Below, one piece after another: positions 34,796 to 46,980 of a stretch of DNA of 64,000 bases; the stretch's first letter is position 1; each line of letters opens with the position of its first letter. Location of the stretch: positions 25,978,098-26,042,097 of the forward strand of contig NC_063439.1 in NCBI RefSeq assembly GCF_020379485.1. The letters run 5' to 3'. Source of the DNA: Brassica napus. Its lineage: Eukaryota > Streptophyta > Magnoliopsida > Brassicales > Brassicaceae. Position numbers and translations under genes: made by a program. The notes under the pieces are model-generated. The model had not been told where the DNA came from. It saw nothing but the letters and a program-made list of their open reading frames with translations, and did not search any database.

Positions 34796-35656
34796 TTGTT
34801 TCGATCTCTTGTCGTAAATTATGTAAAGAGAGATTCTTTAACTATTTATCCACAATAAAGACCGGATTAGAGTCTGGTTGGTCTATCAATATCAAGAAGA
34901 AGCTAATATATCAGATGGCTTGTAAGAATTTTTTTTTACATTGTGGTTAATTGTAGAAGTTGCCTGATGCACCACAGTAATTAGGATCCAGTATGCAGGA
35001 GTCATTTGAGGGAGAGATCCACTATGCAATGTACTCTGTATTTTTTTTATTTTTTAGTTCTCTAATAATACGAGAAGTTCCTCATGTAATAAAGAGGAAA
35101 GACACCTATCAATTATCAAATTCTATTAATCCATGTTAGCATGCATACATGTCCTAAGCTTCATTTAATCATCTTGACATTTCGAGGCGTCTTCTATCAT
35201 TCATGGTCCATGCAATTATCACCTTCTATGAATGATTTCATTGTGATGATTTTTTTTTTTTTTTTGGAAAAACAGATATTGAAGTATTTATAATAAAGAT
35301 TCTGTAATTATCTTATTAATTAAACTTAAATGCTTTAATTAAGCCCATTACTTTTCTCGTTTTCAAATATCACGACATGCTATCTTCTAATGAACAAAGA
35401 GGAGCCTAATGGATTCATGAAACAAATTACAAACCCACAAGAAGTAAAAATGGTTACACCAGGGTTAAAACAAAAACATTACAAAGTTTTCAGTTAAAAA
35501 GCAATAATCTAAAAGTTATTGGACACTCAGTTGAATTTTTTTATTGTTTTCAATTAAACTCTGTCGTGGCGACATGTCTGAATAAGAAATAAAGTAATGA
35601 AGACATGTCTGAATAAAGTAAATGAAGTCGGTGACTGACTTTGCCAAGACCAATCT
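34796..35656. other. Spacer between PHO1 gene 3 and FUT1
   Basis: 3' flank of the PHO1-like gene and the FUT1 promoter. A 17-T run at about 35251 followed by ggaaaaacagatattgaag may be another antisense retroelement tail, but I see no target duplication. A phrase of about 20 bp (gacatgtctgaataaagtaa) is duplicated just before FUT1 (about 35572 and 35601). Confidence 0.45.
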
Positions 35657-37620
35657 ATGGATCAGAATCCTTACAGGAGGAAACCGTCTCCGATCAGCAC
35701 CACCACCACCGGCGGTTCAAATCCCCTCCCTACCTCCGAACTACTTCCGATGAAGTTTCTCAGCTTTGGTACGTTGAAGCTCACCAGAACCTTCACCACT
35801 TGCTTGATACTCTTCTCTGTGCTACTAGCTTTCTCAATGATCTTCCACCACCACCCGTCTGATCCGAATCGGGTAATGGGTTTCGCCGAGGCAAGAGTTC
35901 TCGATGGCAGAGACTACTCCAATGTTACTGCTACCAACGGTAAGTCAAAGTTTAGATCTTTACTGTATTTGCCTATACACGAACATAGTTCTGTATCCAA
36001 AGATCCAAAGTTTAAATCTTTCTATAAAAGTAGACTCTTTGTTAGTTTAATTAGTTCACTGGATATTCACCTGATCTAAAGTTTGGATCTTTCTATAAAA
36101 AGTAGTCTTTATTGGTTTAATTTCTCGAAGATTGTCTGAGGTTGTTTAGGTGAAGAAGTGTCCTTTTGTTTGGTCTTTAGCTTAAAATGTTTCTCATTTG
36201 TTTTGTAGATTCAAATGATTCAGATAGACTTCTAGGAGGCCTACTCGCCACAGGGTTTGACGAAGCTACTTGCCTCAGTAGATACCAATCATCACTTTAC
36301 CGCAAACCTTCACCTTACAAGCCATCTCCTTACCTCCTCTCCAAGCTCAGAAGCTACGAAACGCTTCACAAGCGTTGCGGTCCAGGCACTGAACCTTACA
36401 AGAAAGCTCTAACGCAGCTTGACCAAGACCACATTGACAACAACGGTGAATGCAAATACGTCGTGTGGGTTTCCTTCAGCGGGCTAGGGAATAGGATACT
36501 CTCTCTAGCTTCGGTTTTCCTCTACGCGCTTTTGACTGATAGAGTCTTGCTTGTAGACAGAGGGAAAGACATGGAAGATCTCTTCTGCGAGCCGTTTCCT
36601 GATATGTCTTGGTTACTCCCCTTAGATTTCCCTCTGACGTCTCAGTTTGATGGGTTGAATCAAGACTCCTCTCGTTGCTACGGACACATGCTTAAGAATC
36701 ATGTGGTTGATAATGATAAAACTTTGTCTCATCTTTATCTTCATCTTGTTCATGACTATGGAGATCATGATAAGATGTTCTTCTGCCAAGGAGACCAAAC
36801 CTTTATAGGGAAAGTCCCTTGGTTGGTTGTCAAGACAGACAACTACTTTGTTCCATCTCTATGGCTAATCCCTGGCTTCGACGAGGAGCTAGACAAGCTG
36901 TTCCCTCAGAAAGAGACTGTCTTTCATCACTTGGGTAGATACCTTTTCCACCCAACTAACCAAGTATGGGGCTTGGTGACTAGATACTACGAAGCTTACT
37001 TATCAAATGCAGATGAGAAGATTGGGATCCAAGTAAGGGTTTTCGACGTAGGAGCAGGTCCTTTCCAACACGTGATGGATCAGATCTCGTCTTGTACTCG
37101 TAAAGAGAAGCTTCTACCTGAAGTAGACACAGTAATAGAAAGATCTCGCCGAGTCACAATCCCAAAAAAACACAAAGCTGTGCTTGTCACGTCTCTGAAC
37201 TCAGGCTACTCGGAGAATCTAAAGAGCATGTACTGGGAGTATCCGACGTTAACAGGCGAAATCATCGGTGTTCATCAGCCGAGCCAAGAAGGTTATCAGC
37301 AGACGGAGAAGAAGATGCACAACGGGAAGGCACTTGCGGAGATGTACCTTTTGAGTATGACTGATAGTCTTGTGACAAGTGCTTGGTCTACGTTTGGTTA
37401 TGTAGCTCAAGGTCTTGGTGGTTTGAAGCCTTGGATACTCTATAAACCCGAGAACAGGACAGCTCCTGATCCTGCTTGTGGTCGGGCTATGTCTATGGAG
37501 CCTTGTTTCCACGCGCCTCCTTTCTATGACTGTAAAGCTAAAACGGGCGTAGACACGGGTAAGCTAGTTCCTCATGTGAGACATTGTGAGGATATGAGCT
37601 GGGGACTTAAGCTAGTTTGA
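35657..37620 (+). CDS. FUT1: Xyloglucan alpha-1,2-fucosyltransferase (GT37)
   Basis: Exons 35657-35939 and 36209-37620, 564 residues. A type II Golgi protein: a short basic cytosolic N-terminus, one membrane anchor near residues 43-63, then a luminal catalytic domain. The catalytic part is typical of plant GT37: LLGGLLATGFDE start, YVVWVSFSGLGNRILSLAS, FCQGDQTF, and the GDP-fucose-site-like IGIQVRVF near 367-374. It ends HVRHCEDMSWGLKLV. Family knowledge: FUT1 adds the terminal fucose to galactose on xyloglucan side chains in the Golgi. It is the upstream member of a tandem pair with FUT2 and follows the PHO1 cluster as in Arabidopsis. An aataaa signal lies near 37665. Length is close to Arabidopsis FUT1 (558, from memory). 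Confidence 0.92.
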
Positions 37621-37832
37621 TATTTTTTGATCATATGGTGATGTAACACGCTTTCTCTTGTTACAATAAAGAGCATTTTATAGAACTCTTTTAAGTTCTT
37701 GTGGTTTTGAAATATTGCTCAAATTAGATATAAAGACAAAGAGCAAAAAGTGTCTTTTTATTACCAAAGTTTCCGGTTATTTTGTATTATTGTTATCACA
37801 TTCTCTTTTTCCACCTAATAGAAGATGAGAGG

Positions 37833-37856
37833 GTAAAAGAGAGAGAGAGAGAGATC
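37833..37856. repeat. Short GA tract upstream of FUT2
   Basis: A gagagaga run in the 281-bp spacer between FUT1 and FUT2, about 50 bp before the FUT2 start codon. Probably a leader or promoter GA element. Confidence 0.4.
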
Positions 37857-37901
37857 AGATTTGATATCTACTTTCCTTTTTTTTAGTCTTAGGGTTTCTT
37901 A

Positions 37902-39727
37902 ATGGATCTGTATCGCTCCAGAAGGAGACTATCTATTCCCAAAGCCATTGATACACAAACAGAAGAACAACTTGGAGTCCAAGAAAAGAGATTCAGATTG
38001 TTTGGAGTGATGAGAATCACTGAGATCTTAGCTTATTTCATGGTTATTGTCCCTGTTTTGTTAGTGATCATGGTTATATTCTTTGGACATGACTCGTATG
38101 ATCAAGGAAATGGCTTTGCAAAAGCATCAAGAATCATCCAAATCAAACCAAATGTGACATCTGAGGATGATTCATCACTGCAGAGAGATCAGAATCCAAA
38201 AGGTAAACAAAAAACATATGTTTAAAAGTCTTTTTTTTTTTACTTTTTTTGGATATGTTTTTAAAAAAAGTTTCATCAGATTCTGTAGATGTCTCTCTGC
38301 TTGGAGGACTACTTGTTCCTGGTTTCAACAAAGACATGTGCTTGAGTAGATACCAATCTCACCTCTACCGTAAAGCTTCACCGTATAAGCCTTCTTCCTA
38401 TCTTATTTCAAAGCTTAGAGCTTATGAAGAGCTTCACAAACGGTGTGGACCTGGAACTAAACCGTACAGCAACGCTGAAAGACTGCTTAAACCGAAACAA
38501 ACCGGTGATCCTGAACCAGAAGGATGCAAGTATGTTGTCTGGATGGAGTTCAGTGGACTAGGAAACAGGATCATCAGCATTGCCTCAGCGTTTCTTTACG
38601 CAATGTTGACTGATAGAGTCTTGCTCGTGGAAGGAGGAGAGCAGTTCTCAGACCTTTTCTGCGAACCGTTCCTTGACACCACTTGGTTATTACCAAAAGA
38701 CTTCACATTAGCTAACCAGTTCACTGGCTTTGCTCAGCACTCACCTCGTTGTCATGGAGAGATGCTGAAGAGGAAACTGATCAACGGTTCTTCTGTCTTG
38801 TCTCTGTCTTATCTTTATCTCCATCTAGCTCATGACTACAACGACCACGACAAGATGTTCTTCTGCGAAGAAGACCAGAGTTTGCTTAAGAATGTTCCGT
38901 GGCTGATCATGAGGACTAACAACTTCTTTGCACCGTCTCTCTTCTTGATCCCTTCGTTTGAGGAGGAGCTTGGTTTGATGTTCCCGGAGAAAGGAACTGT
39001 GTTTCATCACTTGGGACGTTACCTTTTCCATCCTTCGAATCATGTATGGGGACTCATCACAAGATACTATAACGCTTACTTAGCCAAAGCTGATGAGAGG
39101 ATTGGTCTTCAGATAAGAGTCTTTGATGAGAAGTCTGGTGTCTCTCCTCATGTCACTAAACAAATCTTGTCATGTGTTCAAAACGAGGAGTTGTTGCCTA
39201 AACTAAGCAAACCAGGAGAAGAACAACACAAGCAGCCATCAGAAGATGAAGAAGAAGGCTCTAAACTCAAAGCTGTATTGATCACTTCTTTAACAACAGG
39301 ATACTATGAAATCTTGAAGACAATGTACTGGGAGAATCCAACTGTGACAAGAGATGTGATTGGTATACACCAGCCAAGTCATGAAGGACATCAACAGACA
39401 GAGAAGCTAATGCATAACAGGAAAGCTTGGGCAGAGATGTACTTACTCAGCTTAACCGATAAGTTGGTTATCAGTGCTTGGTCTACGTTTGGGTATGTAG
39501 CACAAGGACTTGGAGGGTTAAGAGCTTGGATTCTGTATAAGCAAGAGAATCAAACAAGCTTGATGAATCCTCCTTGTGGGAGAGCTATGTCACCAGATCC
39601 TTGCTTCCATGCTCCTCCTTACTATGACTGCAAAGCAAAGAAGGGGATTGACACAGGTAGTGTTGTGCCTCATGTTAGACACTGTGAGGATATTAGCTGG
39701 GGACTTAAGCTTGTTGACAACTCATAA
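37902..39727 (+). CDS. FUT2: GT37 fucosyltransferase, FUT2 type
   Basis: Exons 37902-38202 and 38280-39727, 582 residues. The intron is at the same phase and place as in FUT1; the acceptor used is tttcatcag, giving DSVDVSLLGG in frame. N-terminal anchor near residues 45-65. The catalytic domain parallels FUT1: YVVWMEFSGLGNRI, IGLQIRVF, SAWSTFGYVAQGLGGL, HVRHCEDISWGLKLV. It carries an acidic/Gln-Glu-rich insertion (SEDEEEGSK) between the region after IRVF and the ITSLTTGYY segment that FUT1 lacks. Arabidopsis FUT2 is its positional counterpart. FUT1 is the enzyme with proven xyloglucan specificity; the acceptor of this one is inferred only to be a wall polysaccharide or arabinogalactan protein. 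Confidence 0.9.
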
Positions 39728-40111
39728 CTTGGAAAACAAGACACTGCAATCCCTTTTTTGTGTTTACTTATTGACTTATTTGCTTAGCCCTGCAATGGAA
39801 CACAGATCTTTCCTTGTTCAGTAAATTAGGAAACTTCTTTGTTCTCTAATCCTTAGTTAGTGGTTTAACGGGCCTGTGTTATTGGGCCTAGTACAACTGA
39901 GCCCATTTAGTTTTCTCAACAGTTTAGGTGAGAAAAATGAAGTTTTCAATTTTTCTCAACTGACAACGGAATAATAGGGCTTGCTTGTTTGAATGTAACT
40001 CTCAAACAGCATCTCCTCAGTTTAAGTAGGAAAGAAGTTTCCAAGTCTATCTTCTTAATTACACGCCTAACTTTGTTCTGTATCTCTTTCTCTTGTGTCC
40101 TAAAATCTCTT

Positions 40112-40119
40112 TATATAAA
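40112..40119 (+). promoter_or_regulatory. Putative TATA box of the aspartic protease gene
   Basis: TATATAAA lies 60 bp before the start codon and is followed by a CA-rich leader, which suits a short 5'UTR. Confidence 0.55.
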
Positions 40120-40171
40120 CTGTAACCAACACTCCTTTAATCTCTCATCAATCCACGCACACACACAAACC

Positions 40172-41557
40172 ATGGCTTCTTCTTTTTCGTCTTCCTCTTT
40201 GTTACTACCTTTCTTTCTTATCATTTTATCATGTTTCATCGCGCTTTCATCTTCAAGAAGATCATTAATCAACCATCCTTCAACAAACCTTCCAAGATCC
40301 GGTTTTAGATTAACCCTAAAACATGTAGATTCTGGTAAAAACCTCACAAAGATCCAAAAGATCCAAAGAGGGATTAGCCGTGGATCCCACAGACTGAACA
40401 GGTTAGGAGCTGCGGCTGTTTTAGCTGTAGCATCTGGTCCTGATGATACCAACAACATCAAAGCACCTACTCATGGAGGAAGCGGCGAGTTTCTTATGGA
40501 TTTAGCTATTGGAGACCCTCCGGTTAAGTACTCGGCTATAGTCGATACCGGGAGTGACCTTATATGGACGCAGTGCAAGCCTTGCACCGAATGTTTCGAC
40601 CAACCAACTCCGATCTTCGACCCGAAAACATCTTCCTCTTACTCAAAAGTAGGATGCTCTTCTGGTCTTTGTGACGCCTTGTCTCGATCCAATTGCAACA
40701 AAGACAAAGGTGCTTGTGAGTATGTGTATACATATGGGGATTACTCGTCCACAAAAGGGATCTTGGCCATGGAAACGTTTACTTTCGATGATGAAAACTC
40801 GGTTTCGGGTATAGGGTTTGGGTGTGGGGATGAGAACAAAGGAGACGGGTTCTCTCAAGGCTCAGGGCTTGTAGGTCTTGGACGTGGACCACTCTCACTC
40901 ATCTCTCAGCTTAAGGAGACTAAGTTCTCTTATTGCTTAACCTCTATTGAGGATAGTGAGGCATCTAGCTCGTTGTTTATTGGCTCTCTAGCCTCGAATA
41001 TCGTCAAGAAAGCCGGTGCAAGTTTAGCAGGTGAAGTCACCAAAACGATGTCGCTGCTAAGAAACCCTAACCAGCCTTCTTTCTATTACCTTGACTTACA
41101 AGGCATCACCGTTGGATCAAAACGCCTGCCTATTGAGAAGTCTACTTTCGAGCTAGCGGAAGATGGAACAGGAGGTATGATCATAGACTCTGGCACGACC
41201 ATCACGTACCTCGAGGAGGATGCGTTTAAGGCCTTGAGTAAGGAGTTTACATCTCGGATGAGTTTACCAGTTGATGACTCAGGATCTACAGGGCTTGACT
41301 TGTGCTACACGTTGCCTAGTAACGCGAAGAAAATTGCTGTTCCTAAGCTCGTTTTTCATTTTAAAGATGCGGATTTGGAGCTCCCGGGAGAGAACTTCAT
41401 GGTGGCGGATTCGAGTACAGGCGTTTTGTGTTTGGCCATGGGGAGTTCTAATGGGATGTCTATTTTCGGAAATGTTCAGCAGCAGAATTTTAATGTAGTT
41501 CATGATCTTGAGAAGGATACGGTGTCGTTTGTTCCCACTGAATGTGGAAAATTGTAG
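40172..41557 (+). CDS. Nepenthesin-like aspartic protease
   Basis: Single-exon gene, 461 residues. I start at ATG 40172 (ccATGGCTTCT context, directly followed by a Ser-rich then hydrophobic secretion signal of about 30 residues), not at the in-frame upstream ATG, because the upstream part overlaps the promoter. A propeptide-like region runs to about residue 100. The two catalytic motifs are VDTGSDLIWTQC (Asp near 125) and IDSGTTITYLEEDAF (Asp near 340). The Cys-rich nepenthesin insert (CKPCTECFDQPTPIFDP) follows the first, and flap-region YGDYS is present. Family A1B enzymes act in the apoplast or vacuole. Its position after FUT2 matches Arabidopsis At2g03200, also 461 residues from memory. 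The substrate is unknown. Confidence 0.92.
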   Translation: MASSFSSSSLLLPFFLIILSCFIALSSSRRSLINHPSTNLPRSGFRLTLKHVDSGKNLTKIQKIQRGISRGSHRLNRLGAAAVLAVASGPDDTNNIKAPTHGGSGEFLMDLAIGDPPVKYSAIVDTGSDLIWTQCKPCTECFDQPTPIFDPKTSSSYSKVGCSSGLCDALSRSNCNKDKGACEYVYTYGDYSSTKGILAMETFTFDDENSVSGIGFGCGDENKGDGFSQGSGLVGLGRGPLSLISQLKETKFSYCLTSIEDSEASSSLFIGSLASNIVKKAGASLAGEVTKTMSLLRNPNQPSFYYLDLQGITVGSKRLPIEKSTFELAEDGTGGMIIDSGTTITYLEEDAFKALSKEFTSRMSLPVDDSGSTGLDLCYTLPSNAKKIAVPKLVFHFKDADLELPGENFMVADSSTGVLCLAMGSSNGMSIFGNVQQQNFNVVHDLEKDTVSFVPTECGKL

Positions 41558-43603
41558 ATTTTAAATTGTTTTCCTTATTTTATTATTAATAAACTTTTAT
41601 ACTTTGTCATCACATTATTATAAAGGCCTCAATATTCTACACTAATAGATATTTCTGAGAAGACAGAAACAAAAAAAAATTGAACAAACGAAACAAAATT
41701 TAAAACAAGAAAAAGTAGTAAAAAAGCTTTGTAAATATCATTTAAATTTCCTTATTGATAAACGATGATTTAAAGTTAAGTAAATTTCTGTCTCCGTGAA
41801 ACCATAATGATAATTATTATATTTTGAGTTTGAGCTCAAAGATCTCTTGAAATATAGTAACAAATAATAAATCTATTTTGCATATAGAGATCTAAATTGT
41901 TCTTTGTTCACCATATATTTTAGAATTTATCTAAATTAAAAGTAGACTCATTCTGTTTATATACTATGTTTCTGAAAAGCCCTTTCAAAGATATAAATTA
42001 ACTAATTCAACTAATTATTATAAAATATTTTGAAATATAATTTATTAAACAATTTTCAATAAAATCAAATTTAAAACAAAAAATTTCAAAGCATCTTATA
42101 TTTTAAAATAACGAAAACTTTTTAATGATCATATATATAAAAATGGAGTGAGTATTACAATTTACGTAAAAGAGTTATGATTATTTCGGAAGGTCAGGTT
42201 CCGTCATGAACAACTTAGAAATTGACATTACATGATTCTATGAAAATCATTCATAATAAGTAACGCTAATAATTATAATAATTACTTTTTGGTGAAAATA
42301 ATTATAATAATTACTAAACGTGGAAGTAAAGAAAAGGGTTCGCTCAACCTCCAAGCAACTTTTGAAAGAAAGAGATGAAATGCATGCGTCATGCAATTCT
42401 AACCTATATGGAGATTTATACACGTCGCCCAACAAACATAATTGAGCCCTAACCAACGTACCTGATCATTTTATTTATCAAAATGTTTCACAACCATTTA
42501 TTGACCGTGTACCTTGCAGGTACCTTGTATGTATATTTCCGAAAGTGTACATTTGTAGAAACATATTATATATAAGATTTGTTCCTTCTACGATTGTGCA
42601 TATATCTCTTAATCTCGTAGAGATATTTAACAAGTGGATTGTTTTAATGTTCTTGGTCTGTATATCGTAATTTGAATAGAATATTCGAATGTGCAATGTA
42701 TGCGATGTAGGAAGAAAAGTAACATGATAAATATAACAGGATATATATATAATTCTCGAAGAAGATGGGGCAAAACAACATATGGCTGACTGAAGTTCCA
42801 GATATATTATGGTAAATCTTCTTGACCCATTAACTAGTGTCAGGCATACATAATACATAATTAAACTAAATCTTCCCTAACCCCACATTATACTGTATAA
42901 TTGTAAGCATTGTTTGTTGCTTATGAGTTAATGAGCACATCAACTTATCAGGCAATGTCAGAAATTTCAAGTAGTTGTCTAGCTGTTTGGTGGTGATGTC
43001 GCTCGTCCCACTGTGTTTTTTTTTTCTTCTTATAACCTAGAAATTTTGGGCCTTTTGCCCATAGTTTTGTAGGCTTAGAACCAGTATTATGATAAATCTT
43101 TATATGTATTGTCGTCAATAGCAATACGATTACAAAAAAGGACTTTTGATGGATGCACATTGATTTGGCTAAACAGCATCAAGAATGAGCTAATTCATTC
43201 TCCTCGCTAATATCTTTGATAACCATGTTATATCGACTTATAGCACAATCATACATTATATCGACTTAATGTATGTTGCATTCACTAGTGGCATGAAACC
43301 ATAGAAAAATAAGGAAGATTGTACTGTACCCATGTGATGAAGTAAAAGGAAACAAAACCTAGTAGTAGTATCTTCAAAAGTTAAAGAAAAACCTGTTGTA
43401 ACTTGTATAACTTACATAAGTCTTTGCAAGAAGATGTTTGAAAATCTAAAAAGAACAAAAAAAGGGTGAGAACTATTTTTGAAGGGACTGATGATCATTG
43501 GAAACAAAAAAATGTTTTCCATCTCTTTTTTTTCTTCCATACATATAAAAACACATTTTATGTGTATAAATGTTACTCCTCTGCCCTTCTTTCTCCACTG
43601 TCT
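41558..43603. other. Spacer between protease and SPP
   Basis: AT-rich DNA with no gene. One micro-insertion at 42287-42296. The stretch 41943-42155 might be a Stowaway-like MITE (ends gactcattctgt and atggagtgagta) but the match is weak. In Arabidopsis, from memory, several genes including SKP1-like (ASK) genes lie here; none is seen. Confidence 0.5.
42287..42296 (-). mobile_element. Micro insertion K
   Basis: Ten bases, on the - strand ttcacc plus four A, lie between perfect 19-bp repeats at 42268-42286 and 42297-42315. The repeats are AT-rich, but their length and perfection argue against chance. Confidence 0.5.
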
Positions 43604-45882
43604 TCATTCTTCATGGGCTTTATCAACCTCTCCCTCAGTAGTCTTGGATTCATCGAAAGCCATCAACTGCATATAAAAAAAAAAGAGACAATAACCATTT
43701 CACTAACTTGCAATTGTATATGCATTTACCGTTTACAATCAACCCACAACTACCATAAACATGTTAAATGCAAATGCTGGAGTTTGCGTTTGAAACAACT
43801 GAAACCTAAAAGGAAGAGAAAACAAACCGGTTTAATGTCACCGTTCCAAATGCAATGAGAAGCCAAGAACCCAATGACGGCGGGGACAATGTACAACAGA
43901 GCAGGCTGAAACAAAGGCAAAACACAAACCAAAACCCATCAGATCATATCCCACAAAAAAAAGGATCATAACAATTAAGAGACACAAACAAACTGACCTG
44001 TGCAGCTTGAAACCAGTTCATGACAACAATGGTGAGGACAACTCCAGCAACGTATCCCACAAATGCACTTGTGAAGTACTGTGGTTTACTACGTCTTGAC
44101 ACATCAAACCTTAGAGCCAGTGCAACAAAAATACCTAAAGGAAAACAAAAACTAATGTCTCATATACATTCACATAATATCTAATGTTCAAGAACATTCA
44201 GATCAGCATTATGCATTCGTACCAGGGATGACGATATCACCAAGCCCAAGCATAGAGTAGGGTCTTAGAGCATCGCCCGTAGGGAACAAAAGCTGATAAC
44301 ATATTTCAACAATGAGATATCAAACTAATTTTGTTTGAGAACAAATCAAACTAATTTTGTTCTAAGTACTTGTTGAGGCTTCTTTTACTAACCTTGATCG
44401 GAGCATCAAAGGATTTGGCAACACTAACCATAACCGGAGTAAAGAAAACCCAGAAAATGTCATAGAAAAACAGTCCTACCTGCAAGTCAGATATGAATCA
44501 AACATACCAAATGATTGAGCCGTCTTTAAAAATTTGTCTTATGTTCGTCTAAACAATCCAACCGATTTTCAAGAACATCATCATTCGTATATCCTTCTTA
44601 CCAAAAGGATGGCACCAGTCTTGAATGATCCAAGAGAGAGCATCTCAATTCCCTGTATTGGCCGGCCACATCGTTAGTAAAGAAACAGACACAACCAACC
44701 AACAACACTAATACATTCTGATGATGAAGCAACATAGTCTATTGCACTCTTCTCATACTCATAATGGAGAGGAAAGTAAACCTGAATGCAGAAGGAAAGG
44801 CCAAGGATGTTATTAGCCAGCCAATGTTTCTTCCAAGCATACCAAGCGCAGAAGAAGGTTCCAGGGATTCCCGCAATGACTTGGGACTTTGTGAACTCTA
44901 CCTCCAAAGCTATTTCAAGAAAAGAAAAAACACAAGTCGTTACATTTACCAAACCACATCCAAATATAAGGAGAGAAAAGGCTTAGCAAAGAAAGTGAAC
45001 TTCAGAACCATACATTTGAAGTAGGGAAAACGCCAGACGATAAGATTGTCGTTCCAAGGTTTTGGAAGAAACCTGCTGATTGCAGGTAACAATGTCGCCC
45101 TGCAAACGAACATAATTGTGTATAAGGAAAAGGAAAAGTCACGACTTTGACCAGAAATACTCAAACAACAGAAGATGCATGATTAAGATTAAGACATACG
45201 AAAGAGCGACGATCCCAAGAACGAAGAAGTAAGCAGTGAGGACAGCATTGACCAAGTCCTTGGAGAGAAACTTGAACAATAAGAAAAGGGACAGAAGCAT
45301 AGCACTCCCAACCAATGGGAAACGCATTGCATGTTCTTTCGACATCGTCTCCTGCATCATTCCAAAAACATAACAATTTAGATCAAATGGTGTCACTGAG
45401 GAACTGATAGAAAAGACAATCTCTGGTAGCGTCATCCTACAGTTGGAGGAGAATCCTTCACGGAACGAAAGCAACCCACGTAAACAGTGAGGCATGCCGT
45501 AAGAACAACATTCAAGTTTGGGTTCACCCTCACAACAAGTGGTGCCACTGTCAATCCTGAAACCAAACCAAAAAAAACTCAATTTTGAAGCATTTCACCA
45601 AATATATTCAAAACAACCAATCAACACTCCCCAATTCTCAACCTAAAGGAACCTGACTGATCTGAAACAAAATGAATCGAAACAAATTCGAGGAAACTAA
45701 ACAGAAAGCTACAAACTTTTGGTTTACGTGCATCCTTAATCCGAAGGGAATCATCAAACAAGACAAATCACATCATTGTAAATCGATCGAATTAAGAAAC
45801 CCAGAAAGGGGTCGAAGAACAAGTGAGAAGGGAAAGGAGAACCTGCGAGGGCGAGATTAGCGATGCGCTCACAATTCTTCAT
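43604..45882 (-). CDS. SPP: Signal peptide peptidase (intramembrane protease)
   Basis: Eleven exons on the - strand: 45882-45843, 45556-45441, 45351-45200, 45099-45014, 44909-44782, 44652-44602, 44479-44393, 44292-44223, 44134-43998, 43905-43828, 43666-43604; 1008 nt, 335 residues. A polytopic GxGD aspartyl protease of the ER membrane that cuts released signal peptides within the bilayer. The catalytic motifs are present: YD in LFFYDIFWVFF (Asp near 198), GLGD in YSMLGLGDIVIP (Asp near 239) and the PAL motif at about 290-292. The protein starts MKNCERIANLALAG. The C-terminal tail is short, charged and lacks an obvious KKXX signal. Intron 7 carries a 9-bp insertion with a 17-bp duplication. 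The positional match is Arabidopsis At2g03120. Confidence 0.92.
44336..44344. mobile_element. Micro insertion L in SPP intron 7
   Basis: Nine bases (tgagaacaa) lie between perfect 17-bp direct repeats (atcaaactaattttgtt at 44319-44335 and 44345-44361). Unlike the others there is no real A run, so filler DNA at a double-strand-break repair is an alternative. Confidence 0.4.
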
Positions 45883-46980
45883 GACTGATCCTTCGTTTTA
45901 CTCTGTAAAACTGATGATGATGAATGTATAAAGAGAGAGAAGAGAGAGAGAGAAGAGATCCAGTGGTGTGGGGTCAATAGGTAATAAAAATTCCACCAGA
46001 TCTGTTAAAATTAAATATTAAAAAAAAGTTTAAGAGAGAAACAGAGGAAGAAGAAGAAGAGAGTAAGGAAGAAAATTAAATTAACGACGACGGTAAACGT
46101 TACTGGCTGTGACCTAATTATCTGACAGACGTATATTATTGGTTATATTAACGTGTTTATGGAGTTTATATCATCAGCCTCGTATTCTTATTGGTCAATT
46201 AGTGACATAAAATTCATCATCACAATGTGTATTTTTATTTTCAGTATGGTAAGGCAGTAAATGGTAACTGATACTTTCTGACTTCAACGGAAGACTATAA
46301 TGTAGACATCAAATTATTGATATAAATTAAAAATAGCAGAGAGAATGGAATTTAGTCATCAACCTAAGAATTCTCGAACATTTAGAACTTAGACAAAACC
46401 TTGTCTGCTTTATTCATTCATGTTTTAAAAATATTTGATTTTTTTTTTGGATTTTTTTGGTTTAAAATATATTTGGCTTATTTGATTTTGAGAATTTCAA
46501 ATAATTAAAGATAATTTTATGCATTTTATAGTTGTAATTAGAAAATATCCTAAGATTTGTTAAAATCTTAATCAAATATTATTGGATTATAACCAGTATT
46601 GTTATTTTTAAATTAAATACCATTTTGAAAAGAAAAAAATACAAAACCAATTAAACCGGGTACGAATAAGAAATCTACTACTTGGTCTAATACGGTTTTA
46701 AAACCTTGCCGAATTCACATCCTATTAAGATCAAATAGGATATACTTTCCCAATCTGGATTCTGGCTTTTTTTTTAAATTTTAGGAACTTAAACTTTGCA
46801 TGAAGATGGCAAAAACAAAATATTATCATTCTTTCAAGAAATAACTTCTGAAAAGCACACAAACCTTCTTTTCCTTGGATCACAAAAAAAACGCCAAGTG
46901 TTTACCCCAAAAAAAAAAACAGCCCATAATCTAAGTGTCTAAAACGCAGAACAATAAACCTTTTGAAAGTGGTTCGGTGA
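45883..46980. other. SPP promoter side and KH gene 3' flank
   Basis: The first 80 bp contain a GA-rich SPP leader (agagagaga near 45932-45955). The rest is AT-rich spacer with A and T runs and no gene. Confidence 0.5.
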
